A DNA stretch of 64,000 bases. Origin: Leptospira bouyouniensis (GTDB lineage: Bacteria > Spirochaetota > Leptospiria > Leptospirales > Leptospiraceae). The notes under the pieces are model-generated. The model was not told where the DNA came from and searched no databases. It saw nothing but the letters and a program-made list of their open reading frames with translations. Location of the stretch: positions 248,001 to 312,000 of the forward strand of contig NZ_RQFT01000003.1 in NCBI RefSeq assembly GCF_004769525.1, written 5' to 3'. How positions within the stretch are numbered: position 1 is the stretch's first letter; each line of letters starts with the position of its first letter. The position numbers and the translations under genes were made by a program. Of the stretch, positions 18,191 through 27,083 are shown in pieces.

Positions 18191-19871
18191 CTCTTCTCCA
18201 AATTTTTCTAAAAAACTTTCGATTGTTCACTTCAATTGATAGAATTTTTTGAATAATCTCTTCTTCACTAACGCTGTGTTCCTTCATTAATTCTCGGTTA
18301 AGTGATAATTGAGAATGCGCCACCCATTTAACGAGAGATGATTTTTTTCTTTCTGATTCAGGAAGTAATTCATTCACTTTTGTAAAAAAAGTTTCATGAG
18401 TTAAAAATAAACCATTTGAGATTTCCGGCATTGGTGCAGCGCCATGATCTGCCGTCACAAGAAGGATAAAATTATCTCCATAATTTGATTTTAGAAATTC
18501 AAATATTGTCTCTATTTCATTATCCGTTGCTAATAATACTTGTTCAGCTTCTTTTGTTTCCCAACCGTACAAGTGTCCAACTGCATCGGTTGCTTTCAAA
18601 GTTAAATAAGCTAAGTCAGTTTTGCCATCTAAGTGTTTATTTCGTTTGAGTATTGTTTCTTCAATGGTATCTCTAAATAATGATCCATCCATTTTCACTT
18701 GGAATTCGGAACCTTGGAAATGATGAATTTTCGATAAAAACTCGATTGGATGATTCGCTTCAAAATGTGTTTTAATTTTTGATTTATTCGCTTGGTAATA
18801 AGAATATAAGCTGTATTTTCCGGTTGCAATAGGTTTTTCAAATGCATTAGGATATGTTGACCAATTTAAATTTTTGACATCCTGCCAATAAACATAATCA
18901 CTATCTGGTTGCATTGAATTCGTGATGTTTTGGCTTTGTTTATATTCTTTTCCATGACCTGCCATCCCTACGGCTGCTCTATTCGCATAACACTGACTAA
19001 TGATAATTGGTTCGTTGTTTTGGAATAAATCCCATTCATCTGCTAAACTTGATGAATTCAGTTCACTTAGATCAAATGTTTGGTTTTTTCCTTGGTAAAC
19101 AGGTCTATGGTTTACCTTTCCATCAGTATAAGTATAAATTTCATTTGAAAAAACTTTTGCATCTTTTGGAAAAGCACCCGTTCCAATAGCCATATGACCA
19201 ACTGCTGTATGCGATTCTAAATGAGCGACTTTTCCCTTTTTAAAATATACAGAATTAGATGATAGCGACTCTAAAAATGGATAAGAACCTTTATGTGCTT
19301 TATAAAGTTGTCTCCCACCTTGGTCTACTACGATAGTGACAATAATCTCTGGTATATCTTCGACGTTTTTAAATATTTTAGAGAAAGTACCAATCGGAAG
19401 TTTGTTTTTAAAATCAAAGTGTAAAATTTTACTATAAATAGATGGTATGTGTTGTTGGAAGATTTCATCTGAATAAACTCCATTATGAAACCATTTTGGA
19501 CCATAGATCCAAACAGGTATTTCAGTATCATAAGAGTATTGTGTATAATGCGAAGTATAGTTTACTTCTTTTGTAAAATTTTCTTCTTCAAGTTCTAATT
19601 TCCATTGTTTACTAAGAGTATCCCAGGAAAGTTCATGTTCCTCTAATATATTTTTAATATCTTCTTTTGAATAATGAGAAAGAGTGATTGATTCCCTTGC
19701 CTCTCGATCAAAAATATTAAATGGATAGGGTGCAAGTATCAGGTCAGTATCGGGTTGCATCGAAAGGAAAGCAGCGCGTTTATAGTCTTTCTCCCATTTA
19801 CAACCTGATAGAATGAAATATAAAACAATGCTAAATATGATAAAAAACTTTTCGTTCGTTCTAGTATTCAA
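18165..19871 (-). CDS. alkaline phosphatase/phosphodiesterase-superfamily lipoprotein
   Basis: Lipoprotein (signal ending YFILSGC, Cys about residue 24) of 568 residues in the type I phosphodiesterase/nucleotide pyrophosphatase fold. Metal and nucleophile motifs are in order: TIVVDQGG (Asp), ESHTAVGHMAIGTG (Thr nucleophile, as in PafA-like phosphatases), KATDAVGHLYG (Asp and His) and VTADHGAAP (Asp-His). It probably hydrolyses phosphate mono- or diesters at the envelope; the substrate is unknown. The start is TTG at 19871, preceded by AGGAAAGG. Its 5' end overlaps the divergent CapA-type gene. Confidence 0.85.
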   Translation of the reverse strand: MNTRTNEKFFIIFSIVLYFILSGCKWEKDYKRAAFLSMQPDTDLILAPYPFNIFDREARESITLSHYSKEDIKNILEEHELSWDTLSKQWKLELEEENFTKEVNYTSHYTQYSYDTEIPVWIYGPKWFHNGVYSDEIFQQHIPSIYSKILHFDFKNKLPIGTFSKIFKNVEDIPEIIVTIVVDQGGRQLYKAHKGSYPFLESLSSNSVYFKKGKVAHLESHTAVGHMAIGTGAFPKDAKVFSNEIYTYTDGKVNHRPVYQGKNQTFDLSELNSSSLADEWDLFQNNEPIIISQCYANRAAVGMAGHGKEYKQSQNITNSMQPDSDYVYWQDVKNLNWSTYPNAFEKPIATGKYSLYSYYQANKSKIKTHFEANHPIEFLSKIHHFQGSEFQVKMDGSLFRDTIEETILKRNKHLDGKTDLAYLTLKATDAVGHLYGWETKEAEQVLLATDNEIETIFEFLKSNYGDNFILLVTADHGAAPMPEISNGLFLTHETFFTKVNELLPESERKKSSLVKWVAHSQLSLNRELMKEHSVSEEEIIQKILSIEVNNRKFFRKIWRREEIPNVSF

Positions 19872-20928
19872 ATTTACTTTCCTTTCCTGCTACACTCTCC
19901 CTGATTTTATTCCAACTAGGCAAGTGAGAATTAAGTTTGTTGGAGATCTTATGTGCCATTCTTCACAAATTTCTGCCTATTTTGATTCCAAAACTAAAAC
20001 ATATAACTCATTTAAAAGTTTCGAATACGTTGCAGATTCTTTACAAAATGCCAATTTAACGTTAGGTAATTTGGAAACTACCATAACAGAAATCTCAAGT
20101 GAATATTCAGGATACCCTAGGTTTGGAAGCCCGGTAGGATATTTACAAGGTTTGAAACATGCGGGATTTGATATTTTATCAACGGCAAACAATCATTCTG
20201 CAGACAAAGGTCCTTATGGTATCGATACAACAATTAGAAAAATTTTCGAAAACGAGATGATCCCAATTGGAACATATCTATCTATGGAAGACTTTCAAAT
20301 TCGAAAAAATTTTTTTCATGAAACAAATGGAATCAAAATTGCAATCTATAATTATACATATTCCACGAATGGTATTCCAGTTCGAGATGGTCGAATAGTA
20401 AGATTGTTAAATGCAGAACAGATCCAATTTGATGTAGCATATGCAAAAGAAAATGGAGCTCATTTTATTATATTGTGGTATCACTATGGAAACGAATATG
20501 AGCCAAAACCAAGCAGATCCCAAGAATATTGGTCAAAATTAGGACTTGAAGCAGGTGCTGATATTATCATAGGAGGTCACCCTCATGTGGTACAAAGAAT
20601 AGATTTTTTCCAAGATCCAATCTCTAATGAAGACAAATTAATCGCCTATTCATTGGGTAATTTTTTATCAGCGCAAAACAGACAATATACGGATGGTGGC
20701 ATCATCCTTTCTTTAACGCTTGAAATCGGTCCAAATAACCTAAAGAAGATACTCAATGTACAATCAGAACCTGTTTGGGTGAATCCTAGAAATTATTCAA
20801 TCATTCCTATCCAAAAGTATAAAAATCTTCAAATTCCCAATCAATTACCGAAACATTTAGAAAAAAGAATGTTTGAATTTGAATCACATCTGAAAAAAAT
20901 CCCTGGATTAGGAATCACTTCCTTCTAA
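19837..20928 (+). CDS. CapA/PGA_cap-family metallophosphatase-fold lipoprotein
   Basis: About 363 residues. The N-terminus reads IKNFSFVLVFKFTFLSC, a lipoprotein signal with Cys at about residue 18. The remainder has the CapA (poly-gamma-glutamate synthesis) signatures: FVGDLMCH, LGNLETTIT, TANNHSADKG, WYHYGNEY, IIGGHPHVVQ and YSLGNFL. The family has a calcineurin-like fold; many members have no known substrate. ATG codons at 19813, 19828 and 19837 are possible; 19837 gives the best signal peptide. The start lies within the 5' end of the divergent phosphodiesterase gene, and the 3' end overlaps the convergent YciO-like gene by 21 bases. Confidence 0.85.
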   Translation: MIKNFSFVLVFKFTFLSCYTLPDFIPTRQVRIKFVGDLMCHSSQISAYFDSKTKTYNSFKSFEYVADSLQNANLTLGNLETTITEISSEYSGYPRFGSPVGYLQGLKHAGFDILSTANNHSADKGPYGIDTTIRKIFENEMIPIGTYLSMEDFQIRKNFFHETNGIKIAIYNYTYSTNGIPVRDGRIVRLLNAEQIQFDVAYAKENGAHFIILWYHYGNEYEPKPSRSQEYWSKLGLEAGADIIIGGHPHVVQRIDFFQDPISNEDKLIAYSLGNFLSAQNRQYTDGGIILSLTLEIGPNNLKKILNVQSEPVWVNPRNYSIIPIQKYKNLQIPNQLPKHLEKRMFEFESHLKKIPGLGITSF

Positions 20929-21552
20929 TGTTTGGATTTCATTTTGGATCGTTTCATAACCTTTCCCAGCTCGTATTAACACAATCGAATCATCAGTAAT
21001 TTGTAAGATAGTAGATAATTCGGTTTTCACGATACCACCGTCAACTATCCCATTCACTAAATGACCATAGATGGTTTCTAAATCATCGATATCTATGATA
21101 AATTCATCATTACTGAAAGCAGAAGTGGATGTAAGTGGAGCATCATGAATATTTAAAAGCTCCTGCAAATAAATATGATTTGGAATACGAATTCCGATTT
21201 GTTTGTCTTTATGGTGGGCAATGGAAGGTTTGGGTAAATTTTTATTCGCTTTCAGAACAAATGTAAAAGGACCTGGAGTCACTCGTTTCATAAATCGATA
21301 GGCGGAATTTGGTAAATATTCTATAAAATGTGATGCCATCGAAATATCTTTGCATAAAAGTGAAAGTGGTTTATCCTTTGGTAACTTTTTGATTGAGTAA
21401 ATTTTTTCAACTGCAGATTTGGAATTGGCATCCGCAATAATCGCATAAACTGTGTCAGTTGGAAATATAAAGATGCCACCATCCTTCAATTGTTCGGAAA
21501 TTTGTTTTAGTTTTCGAATTTCAGGATTATCTGGATGGAGGTAAATAATCAT
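20908..21552 (-). CDS. Sua5/YciO/YrdC-family protein, YciO-like
   Basis: The 214-residue protein opens with YLHPDNPE and FPTDTVYAI and contains KLPKDKPLSLLCKD, RVTPGPFTFVLKA, IGIRIPN and LTSTSAF. These fit the Sua5/YrdC fold that makes threonylcarbamoyl-AMP for t6A. The YLHPDNP opening and the STS motif are closer to E. coli YciO than to YrdC. It may be the true TsaC of this organism or a paralogue; no second copy is seen in the window. It follows the SDR gene by 11 bases on the same strand. Confidence 0.85.
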   Translation of the reverse strand: MIIYLHPDNPEIRKLKQISEQLKDGGIFIFPTDTVYAIIADANSKSAVEKIYSIKKLPKDKPLSLLCKDISMASHFIEYLPNSAYRFMKRVTPGPFTFVLKANKNLPKPSIAHHKDKQIGIRIPNHIYLQELLNIHDAPLTSTSAFSNDEFIIDIDDLETIYGHLVNGIVDGGIVKTELSTILQITDDSIVLIRAGKGYETIQNEIQTLEGSDS

Positions 21553-21563
21553 AAAAATTTCCG

Positions 21564-22301
21564 CTACTGGGCAGTGAGACCACCATCAAGCACAATACAT
21601 TGTCCTGTCATGTAAGCTGAAGAGTCGGATGCTAAATAGATGGCAGCACCTAAGATATCTTCCGGTTTCCCAAGTCTTCCCATTGGAATTCCTGCCAGTA
21701 CTTGTTTCATAATAAATTCTTTGTCTTTGATCATATCAGTCATATCTGTGTCGATAAGTCCTGGGCAAATTACATTGACTCGATAACCATTGTTACACCA
21801 TTCAATTGCAAGTGCTTTCGACAAAGTGATCACAGCACCTTTTGTTCCAGAATAAACAGATGCTAATTTGCTTCCAACCATACCTAAAACGGATGCAACG
21901 TTTATTATATTTCCACCTTCTTTTTTGTTGTGTTTATAGTAAGCTTGGCAATTTCGAAAAACACCTACATAATTGGTTTGCACAATATTTTGTAATTCAT
22001 CTTCTTTAAAACCTGAAGCAGGTGTATTTGTAGCGATTCCCGCATTGTTGATCAAAGTGTCCAATCGTCCATGTTTCGATTTGATTTGCCCAATGATTTC
22101 ATAAGCGCTTCCTTCACTTCGAACATCTAAAACCACACCATGGATACCTTCCTTTTCCATCCATTGAATGGATTCTGGTTTTGATCCAGCACCATACACA
22201 ATCGCACCTGCATCTCTAAAACCAAGAGCCATCGATTTTCCGATCCCTCGGCTTGCACCGGTAATTAAAACAGTTTTACCTTTTACATCGAATAAATTCA
22301 T
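21564..22301 (-). CDS. SDR-family NAD(P)-dependent oxidoreductase
   Basis: Classical short-chain dehydrogenase of 245 residues. Cofactor motif TGASRGIG is at residues 14-21, NNAG at 85-88, catalytic Ser137, and Tyr150/Lys154 in YSGTK. The C-terminal region VICPGLIDTDM and GQCIVLDGG is typical of FabG-like and gluconate dehydrogenase-like SDRs. The substrate cannot be predicted. Its start overlaps the stop of the small lipoprotein gene upstream (ATGA), and the YciO-like gene follows. Confidence 0.88.
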   Translation of the reverse strand: MNLFDVKGKTVLITGASRGIGKSMALGFRDAGAIVYGAGSKPESIQWMEKEGIHGVVLDVRSEGSAYEIIGQIKSKHGRLDTLINNAGIATNTPASGFKEDELQNIVQTNYVGVFRNCQAYYKHNKKEGGNIINVASVLGMVGSKLASVYSGTKGAVITLSKALAIEWCNNGYRVNVICPGLIDTDMTDMIKDKEFIMKQVLAGIPMGRLGKPEDILGAAIYLASDSSAYMTGQCIVLDGGLTAQ

Positions 22302-22540
22302 TTTACCTCATGGTTGGAAGGATAACACTCACTTGCTTGTGGTTTGGTATCTTCCATTAATTTTTTATAATCAAGAGTATTGTCATCTTTTACTAAATCT
22401 CTGCGAATGTAATGGGTTCCTTTCTCATAATAGTCTGCGATCGGATTACAATCTTGGATGTCTTCAGAGTAACCTCGTTTACAACCAGGCACCACAATCA
22501 ATGCCCAGAAAAGGATCGTAAAAAATCTTGGACTCATCAT
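22298..22540 (-). CDS. small lipoprotein, unknown function
   Basis: About 80 residues starting MMSPRFFTILFWALIVVPGC, a convincing lipoprotein signal with a PGC lipobox. The mature peptide of about 60 residues has two further cysteines (QDCNP and SECYP) and is charged. The frame is open to 22555, but ATG 22540 or 22537 places the signal correctly. It is coupled by ATGA to the SDR gene, and diverges from maf. Confidence 0.7.
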   Translation of the reverse strand: MMSPRFFTILFWALIVVPGCKRGYSEDIQDCNPIADYYEKGTHYIRRDLVKDDNTLDYKKLMEDTKPQASECYPSNHEVK

Positions 22541-22579
22541 GTACAAAGAAAACAATAACCCGTAAGGAATAGCAAGAAT

Positions 22580-23155
22580 TTGTTTGTATTAAAGTCAGCA
22601 TCACCCAGAAGAAAACAGATCCTATCTGACTTAGGATTTAATCTTCTGATCCAACCAGAACATATAGATGAAACCCAATTGGATCGGGAAACTCCTATCC
22701 AATATTTAGAACGAATGGTTCACTCAAAACTAGGATATATTTTCCAGCCAAACAATTTTTATTTGGCCGCTGATACCATTGTTGTTTATGAGAATCAAAT
22801 ATTACACAAACCAATGGACGATAAGGATGCCTTTCGAATTTTAAAAATTCTCTCAGGAAAGAATCATTTTGTATATTCCGGGGCTGCAATTCATCACAAT
22901 AATGGAACAGATTTTTTCTTCGAAGAAACTTCGATCCAATTTCGAGATTGGAATGACTTTGATATCATGGATTATATCGAACGCGCCCAACCATTTGACA
23001 AAGCAGGTTCCTACGGAATCCAAGACAAAAATGGACCAGTTAAAAATTGGACTGGATCATATACAAATGTAATGGGATTCCCTTTGAGAGGTTTTTTGGC
23101 TCGCCACGAATTATGGATTCATTCGTGGGAAGAAAGTATTAAGCGTAGAGACTAA
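22580..23155 (+). CDS. maf: Maf-family nucleotide pyrophosphatase
   Basis: Hydrolyses non-canonical or excess nucleoside triphosphates (dTTP/UTP type). The 191-residue protein has the opening SASPRRKQIL, the central AADTIVVYENQILHKP with the catalytic Asp, LSGKNHFVYSGAAI, and the C-terminal DKAGSYGIQD and NVMGFPL. The start is TTG at 22580, with AAGGAA upstream. Its end overlaps a small convergent gene by 17 bases. Confidence 0.9.
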   Translation: MFVLKSASPRRKQILSDLGFNLLIQPEHIDETQLDRETPIQYLERMVHSKLGYIFQPNNFYLAADTIVVYENQILHKPMDDKDAFRILKILSGKNHFVYSGAAIHHNNGTDFFFEETSIQFRDWNDFDIMDYIERAQPFDKAGSYGIQDKNGPVKNWTGSYTNVMGFPLRGFLARHELWIHSWEESIKRRD

Positions 23156-23369
23156 CTAAATTTCCAGGTTTGTAAGAAGCTTTTGCTTCCGGTGTGGATT
23201 GGATTTCCTGTGCCAGGTTTTTGGTTTCCGCATTTGGATATTTTGGCTGGTAAGAGCGTGATTGGATGGCTTCCACCTGCTCCACAGCTTGTGTATTGTA
23301 TGTCGGAGAAACATACATATACGGTTCTCCTAACCCTGAAACTCTTGCCACATTACTTGAGATTTCCAT
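23139..23369 (-). CDS. small hypothetical protein
   Basis: A 76-residue frame with no signal peptide, rich in Ser, Tyr, Gln and Pro, ending PGNLVSLYA. It fills the space between maf and holA and overlaps maf by only 17 bases, and its composition looks protein-like. I do not recognise the family. A chance open frame cannot be excluded. Confidence 0.5.
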   Translation of the reverse strand: MEISSNVARVSGLGEPYMYVSPTYNTQAVEQVEAIQSRSYQPKYPNAETKNLAQEIQSTPEAKASYKPGNLVSLYA

Positions 23370-23420
23370 ACTATGATTATCGCCCCAGTCCTACCAATAG
23401 ATTAGACCAGAAACAAGAAA

Positions 23421-24530
23421 ATGGAAACAAAAAAATCGCAAGCAAAGGAATATAACTCCCTTTTCCAACTTTTTAAAACTGCTCCTACCCAAATCCCTCA
23501 ATTTTTTGCCTATGCTGGCGAAGACTCCTATGAATTCGAACTCATCGTCGATCACTACAGGGAAACTCTTCAAAAAACGTTAGGTGATTTTGAAGTGATT
23601 TTGATTGTTTCAGAATCTGGTGAACAGGCGAAATTATTTGCAGAGCTTTTTACACCTGATATGTTTTACCCAAGAAAACTGATCATCATCAAAAATGCAA
23701 CGGCACTTTTCAAACCAATCCTTGATGCAAGAGCTGCTAATGAATGGAAAGATTTTGCTTCTGGATTCCGAAAAAATATCACATCTGTTTCAGATGAAAT
23801 TTATACTCTCATTCATTACGATGGGAAAGATGTTCCAAAAATTTTAATTGAGTTATTCCAAGGAACTTTGAGTTTTTTCAAAACAAAAGTTTTATACCCA
23901 AATGATTATCCTAAAATATTCAAAGAAGTATGCGAGCAAGAACAAGCACACTTTGAACAAAATGCCATGGATGAATTCATCCATCGAACACCAGCAAATG
24001 TTGGTGCTTACATTAAAAGTGTTAAAAAACTAAAACAATACCTTCATCGATCCAAATTTACATTAGAAGATGTGAATTCTGTACTTTTTAGTCAAAATGA
24101 ACTCAATACGAATGTATTGGTTGAGTCATTGGTCCAAAAACGCAAAGTTGATTTTTTCAAAGAGTTTACAAAATTTGGAGATCAAAATTCGGAGATTCTA
24201 AATTTTTTAACTCGGTTAACATACAAATTAGATGAAATTCGTAAAATCAAAGTGATACGTTCTAGGCATAACGGTGAAGTTCCAATACCTATTATGGATG
24301 AACTCTTAAAAACTGGAAGTTTTTCAGAAGCACGAAAGAACTTTGTCAGACGACAATTAGTTTCAGACTCCGCAAATTTTACGGATAAGATATTAGATCT
24401 TTTTTATGACCAAGTGATCGAAATGAATATAAAATTCAAATCAGGTCTTCGAGATGAAGAAGGTAAAAATTATTTCATTCAAAAAATTATGCATTTGTTT
24501 GCATTGCTTCAAGATAAATCTTCTAAATGA
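23421..24530 (+). CDS. holA: DNA polymerase III subunit delta
   Basis: Clamp-loader subunit that opens the beta clamp. The 369-residue protein is divergent but has the family layout: FFAYAGEDSYEFELI near the N-terminus, the helix and strand MFYPRKLIIIKNA (residues about 85-97), the middle domain ending in HRTPANVGAYIKSVKKL, and the C-terminal helical collar region. No P-loop is present, as expected for delta. It ends by overlapping the convergent Fis-type regulator gene by 22 bases. Confidence 0.82.
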   Translation: METKKSQAKEYNSLFQLFKTAPTQIPQFFAYAGEDSYEFELIVDHYRETLQKTLGDFEVILIVSESGEQAKLFAELFTPDMFYPRKLIIIKNATALFKPILDARAANEWKDFASGFRKNITSVSDEIYTLIHYDGKDVPKILIELFQGTLSFFKTKVLYPNDYPKIFKEVCEQEQAHFEQNAMDEFIHRTPANVGAYIKSVKKLKQYLHRSKFTLEDVNSVLFSQNELNTNVLVESLVQKRKVDFFKEFTKFGDQNSEILNFLTRLTYKLDEIRKIKVIRSRHNGEVPIPIMDELLKTGSFSEARKNFVRRQLVSDSANFTDKILDLFYDQVIEMNIKFKSGLRDEEGKNYFIQKIMHLFALLQDKSSK

Positions 24531-25396
24531 AATTCATGAAGTTTTCTATATAAATTACGTTCCGAAATTCCCAATAGTTTTGCCGCTTTTTCTCGATTTC
24601 CTTTCGTATAAATTAAATTAGCCTTTATAATCTCCTTTTCATAATCTTCCAAACTAATTCCAGGTTGGACGTTTAATTCAGATAAAGAATTTTCAAAAAA
24701 ATGGATTGGAATCTGTTTCCAATGCAATTGTTTACCAGAAGTAAAGGCAACTAACGCAAAAAATAAATCTTTCAGATCAGAATAGTTTCTATTAAAATTT
24801 TTATTTTTAAGGAAAATATAAAAATCTTCATCTAACGAATTAATTTTTTTATTCAATGTTTGGTTTGCTTCTTCTAAAAATTCATGAACAAATAGAGGTA
24901 ACTCAGATATTCTTTTTTTTAAATTGGGTATTTCAAAACGAAATGATTTTAGTTGATCATAAAAGTCTGCATAGAGATTCTTTTGGTTTAAAGTTTCCAT
25001 TTCTTCAGAATGGATTTCCCAATAGAGATATACTTTTGTTTTTTCATTGTATTTTTCTGATTTCCACCACTGCTGTAAGGCAATCATTTCTTCTTTTTTG
25101 GCTTTTGTGATCCAATCAATGACAATTGTTTGGTTTGGTTTCGGAGATTTAATTTTGTCTAATTTCTCCTCAAACGAATTATTAATAGAAAAATCAAACT
25201 GTACGATACTTGATTCACTAATATTTCTTTTGTCTAAACTTCGCTGAATCCAAAAGGATTTTCCAACTCCGCGTTCTCCTACGATTAAAATTGGTAAGGA
25301 GGAGTTCGAAACTTCTAACCATTGATTTTTGATTTTTTCAATGTCAGAACCTTTTGTAATCCACTCAAATGCTGATTTACCTTTTTTTAATGACAC
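24509..25396 (-). CDS. Fis-type transcriptional regulator with degenerate sigma-54-activator AAA+ domain
   Basis: The 295-residue protein has a P-loop GERGVGKS (residues 40-47), the layout of a NtrC-like AAA+ domain and a C-terminal Fis-type helix-turn-helix (KANLIYTKGNREKAAKLLGIS, about 258-285). The GAFTGA loop that contacts sigma-54 is absent, there is no receiver domain, and the Walker B region (TIVIDWITKAK) is altered. It is probably a DNA-binding regulator that no longer activates sigma-54 by the standard route. It starts inside the end of the exported-protein gene upstream, so the two are co-translated. Confidence 0.75.
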   Translation of the reverse strand: MSLKKGKSAFEWITKGSDIEKIKNQWLEVSNSSLPILIVGERGVGKSFWIQRSLDKRNISESSIVQFDFSINNSFEEKLDKIKSPKPNQTIVIDWITKAKKEEMIALQQWWKSEKYNEKTKVYLYWEIHSEEMETLNQKNLYADFYDQLKSFRFEIPNLKKRISELPLFVHEFLEEANQTLNKKINSLDEDFYIFLKNKNFNRNYSDLKDLFFALVAFTSGKQLHWKQIPIHFFENSLSELNVQPGISLEDYEKEIIKANLIYTKGNREKAAKLLGISERNLYRKLHEFHLEDLS

Positions 25397-26954
25397 TCAC
25401 TGTACCTTGTAAATAGCCATTAAATTCTCTAATTTTATTCAAATCTAAAAACTTTTTTGCCTGAGATGGTTTTACCATCAAAGTTTTCGGATAGGAATAA
25501 TTAGTTTTCAGAAGATTCGTTTCAGCAGCTACATTTTTGATTCCCCAAGTTGACAATGGATCCAATACAAATGTCGTTTGAATTAAATATTCTTTTCCTT
25601 TTGTTACTTGCACATCATATGGTAATTGAATCCAAATTGCTTCCCCTTTTGATTCCACTAAAACAGTTTGGAATCGCTCTTTTTCAATGAGTTCTGAATT
25701 TGATTCTGTTCTTAAAATATATTCTAAATCGGTTTTGATTTCTTCTTTTTCAAGCACTCGTTTTTCTGCAATTTTTTCATACGCTAAGTATAAATTGTAA
25801 GGAGTAACAACGTCAACAGCTGCTCTCACAAGTGATGCATCAAATTTTTTTATATTCGATTGGTTCCATTGGAATGGGTACTGTAATTCCTCTAATGAAG
25901 AATATACATTAAATTGGTTTAAGTATAAATATTCATACCCATCTTGAGTTCCTATTTTTTGGTATTCGGTGATTCCTACTACTCGTGAATTACTTGCCTT
26001 CCCTATTCTTTGTAACTCTCTTATGGTGCTAAGATCCGAATGATTGGGAATCAAAATGATAGGTTCAATTTCCATATGTCGAAGATCATTAAGTGCCATA
26101 ATAATGGAGCCAGACTTATCTTTCACATTTGATGATAATAATAAAAATAATTTTCTAGATTCCTTTTTCCCTGACGAAAACTTTCCTTTTAAACCTTGTA
26201 ATGCCGCAAGAATTGACTCAGATTGGTTTGAGCCTTGCCAACTGGTTTCTTCCATGATTTTTTTAATTTCCACATGTTCTTTTGTAGGTGGAATCGAAAG
26301 TGTTTTATCTTTTTTTAACAAAGTTACGCCTAGATAGAGACCATCTTGGTCATACATTGACGTTAAACTTTTTAAAATGTCTTTTTTGTAATAAGCATAG
26401 GCGGAATGGATATCTAGAAATAAATTGATTTCGTAATATACCGGCGTTTTACTTTTTTTCTCATAAAATCGAGGCGGTAAAAATCGAAAACTTTTTTCAT
26501 TATGTTTTTCATACGCCATCACAAAGTTTGAAATTAATTTTGATTGGATGATTTGTTTATTTAAATTTTTACAATTGTATATGATTGTTTTGACTAATAT
26601 AGGATTTCCAAAATCAATTTGGTCCTGCACAACAAAATGAGAATCCCACTCATTACAATATCCATTAAAATCTTGGTCTTTTAAATCTGCCTCTTCGTTC
26701 CACTCTGTTTCATTTAAATAATTTTCGATAATTTTTGAATCGGTAATTTCAGTAAAAAAATTTCTTTTTAAGTAATGTCGTGAAAGACGGGACAATTCCA
26801 AACTCGCCTCACGTTTGGTCCCGAGAACAGGTGGTACATCACCCGAAATATAAGCAGGTAGGATAGAAATTTCTTTCGCAGAAATATTTTTAGGGAAGAA
26901 CGCAAAAAAAATAAGCAAACTTGCAATAACATGAAAGCATGTGAATCGAGACAT
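25377..26954 (-). CDS. exported protein with von Willebrand A-like region
   Basis: The 525-residue protein begins with a signal peptide (residues 1-26, cleavage after NISA). The central part (about 170-340) has a pattern like a vWA domain: a hydrophobic strand with Asp (INLFLDIHSAYA), SESILAALQGL, and KLFLLLSSNVKDKSG. The MIDAS residues are not clearly conserved. The remaining parts are not recognised. It overlaps the downstream regulator gene by 20 bases, an unusual pairing of an exported protein and a DNA-binding protein. Confidence 0.72.
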   Translation of the reverse strand: MSRFTCFHVIASLLIFFAFFPKNISAKEISILPAYISGDVPPVLGTKREASLELSRLSRHYLKRNFFTEITDSKIIENYLNETEWNEEADLKDQDFNGYCNEWDSHFVVQDQIDFGNPILVKTIIYNCKNLNKQIIQSKLISNFVMAYEKHNEKSFRFLPPRFYEKKSKTPVYYEINLFLDIHSAYAYYKKDILKSLTSMYDQDGLYLGVTLLKKDKTLSIPPTKEHVEIKKIMEETSWQGSNQSESILAALQGLKGKFSSGKKESRKLFLLLSSNVKDKSGSIIMALNDLRHMEIEPIILIPNHSDLSTIRELQRIGKASNSRVVGITEYQKIGTQDGYEYLYLNQFNVYSSLEELQYPFQWNQSNIKKFDASLVRAAVDVVTPYNLYLAYEKIAEKRVLEKEEIKTDLEYILRTESNSELIEKERFQTVLVESKGEAIWIQLPYDVQVTKGKEYLIQTTFVLDPLSTWGIKNVAAETNLLKTNYSYPKTLMVKPSQAKKFLDLNKIREFNGYLQGTVSVIKKR

Positions 26955-27030
26955 AAAATTAGAATCGGTCTATTGTGGGAAAATGTAAATCTTTATCCTA
27001 CAAGCTAGTTTCGTTTTCTTTGATAAAAGA

Positions 27031-27073
27031 TTGACAAGTGTTTTGAATCAGATCAAATTCTTCGGAAAAGGAG
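27031..27073 (+). promoter_or_regulatory. putative lipL21 promoter and ribosome binding site
   Basis: TTGACA (27031-27036), a 16-base spacer and TCAAAT (27053-27058) resemble a sigma-70 promoter with a good -35 and a weak -10 box. AAGGAG at 27068-27073 lies 10 bases before the ATG, one of the stronger Shine-Dalgarno sites in this window, as expected for an abundant protein. Confidence 0.45.
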
Positions 27074-27083
27074 TAGATTCTTT

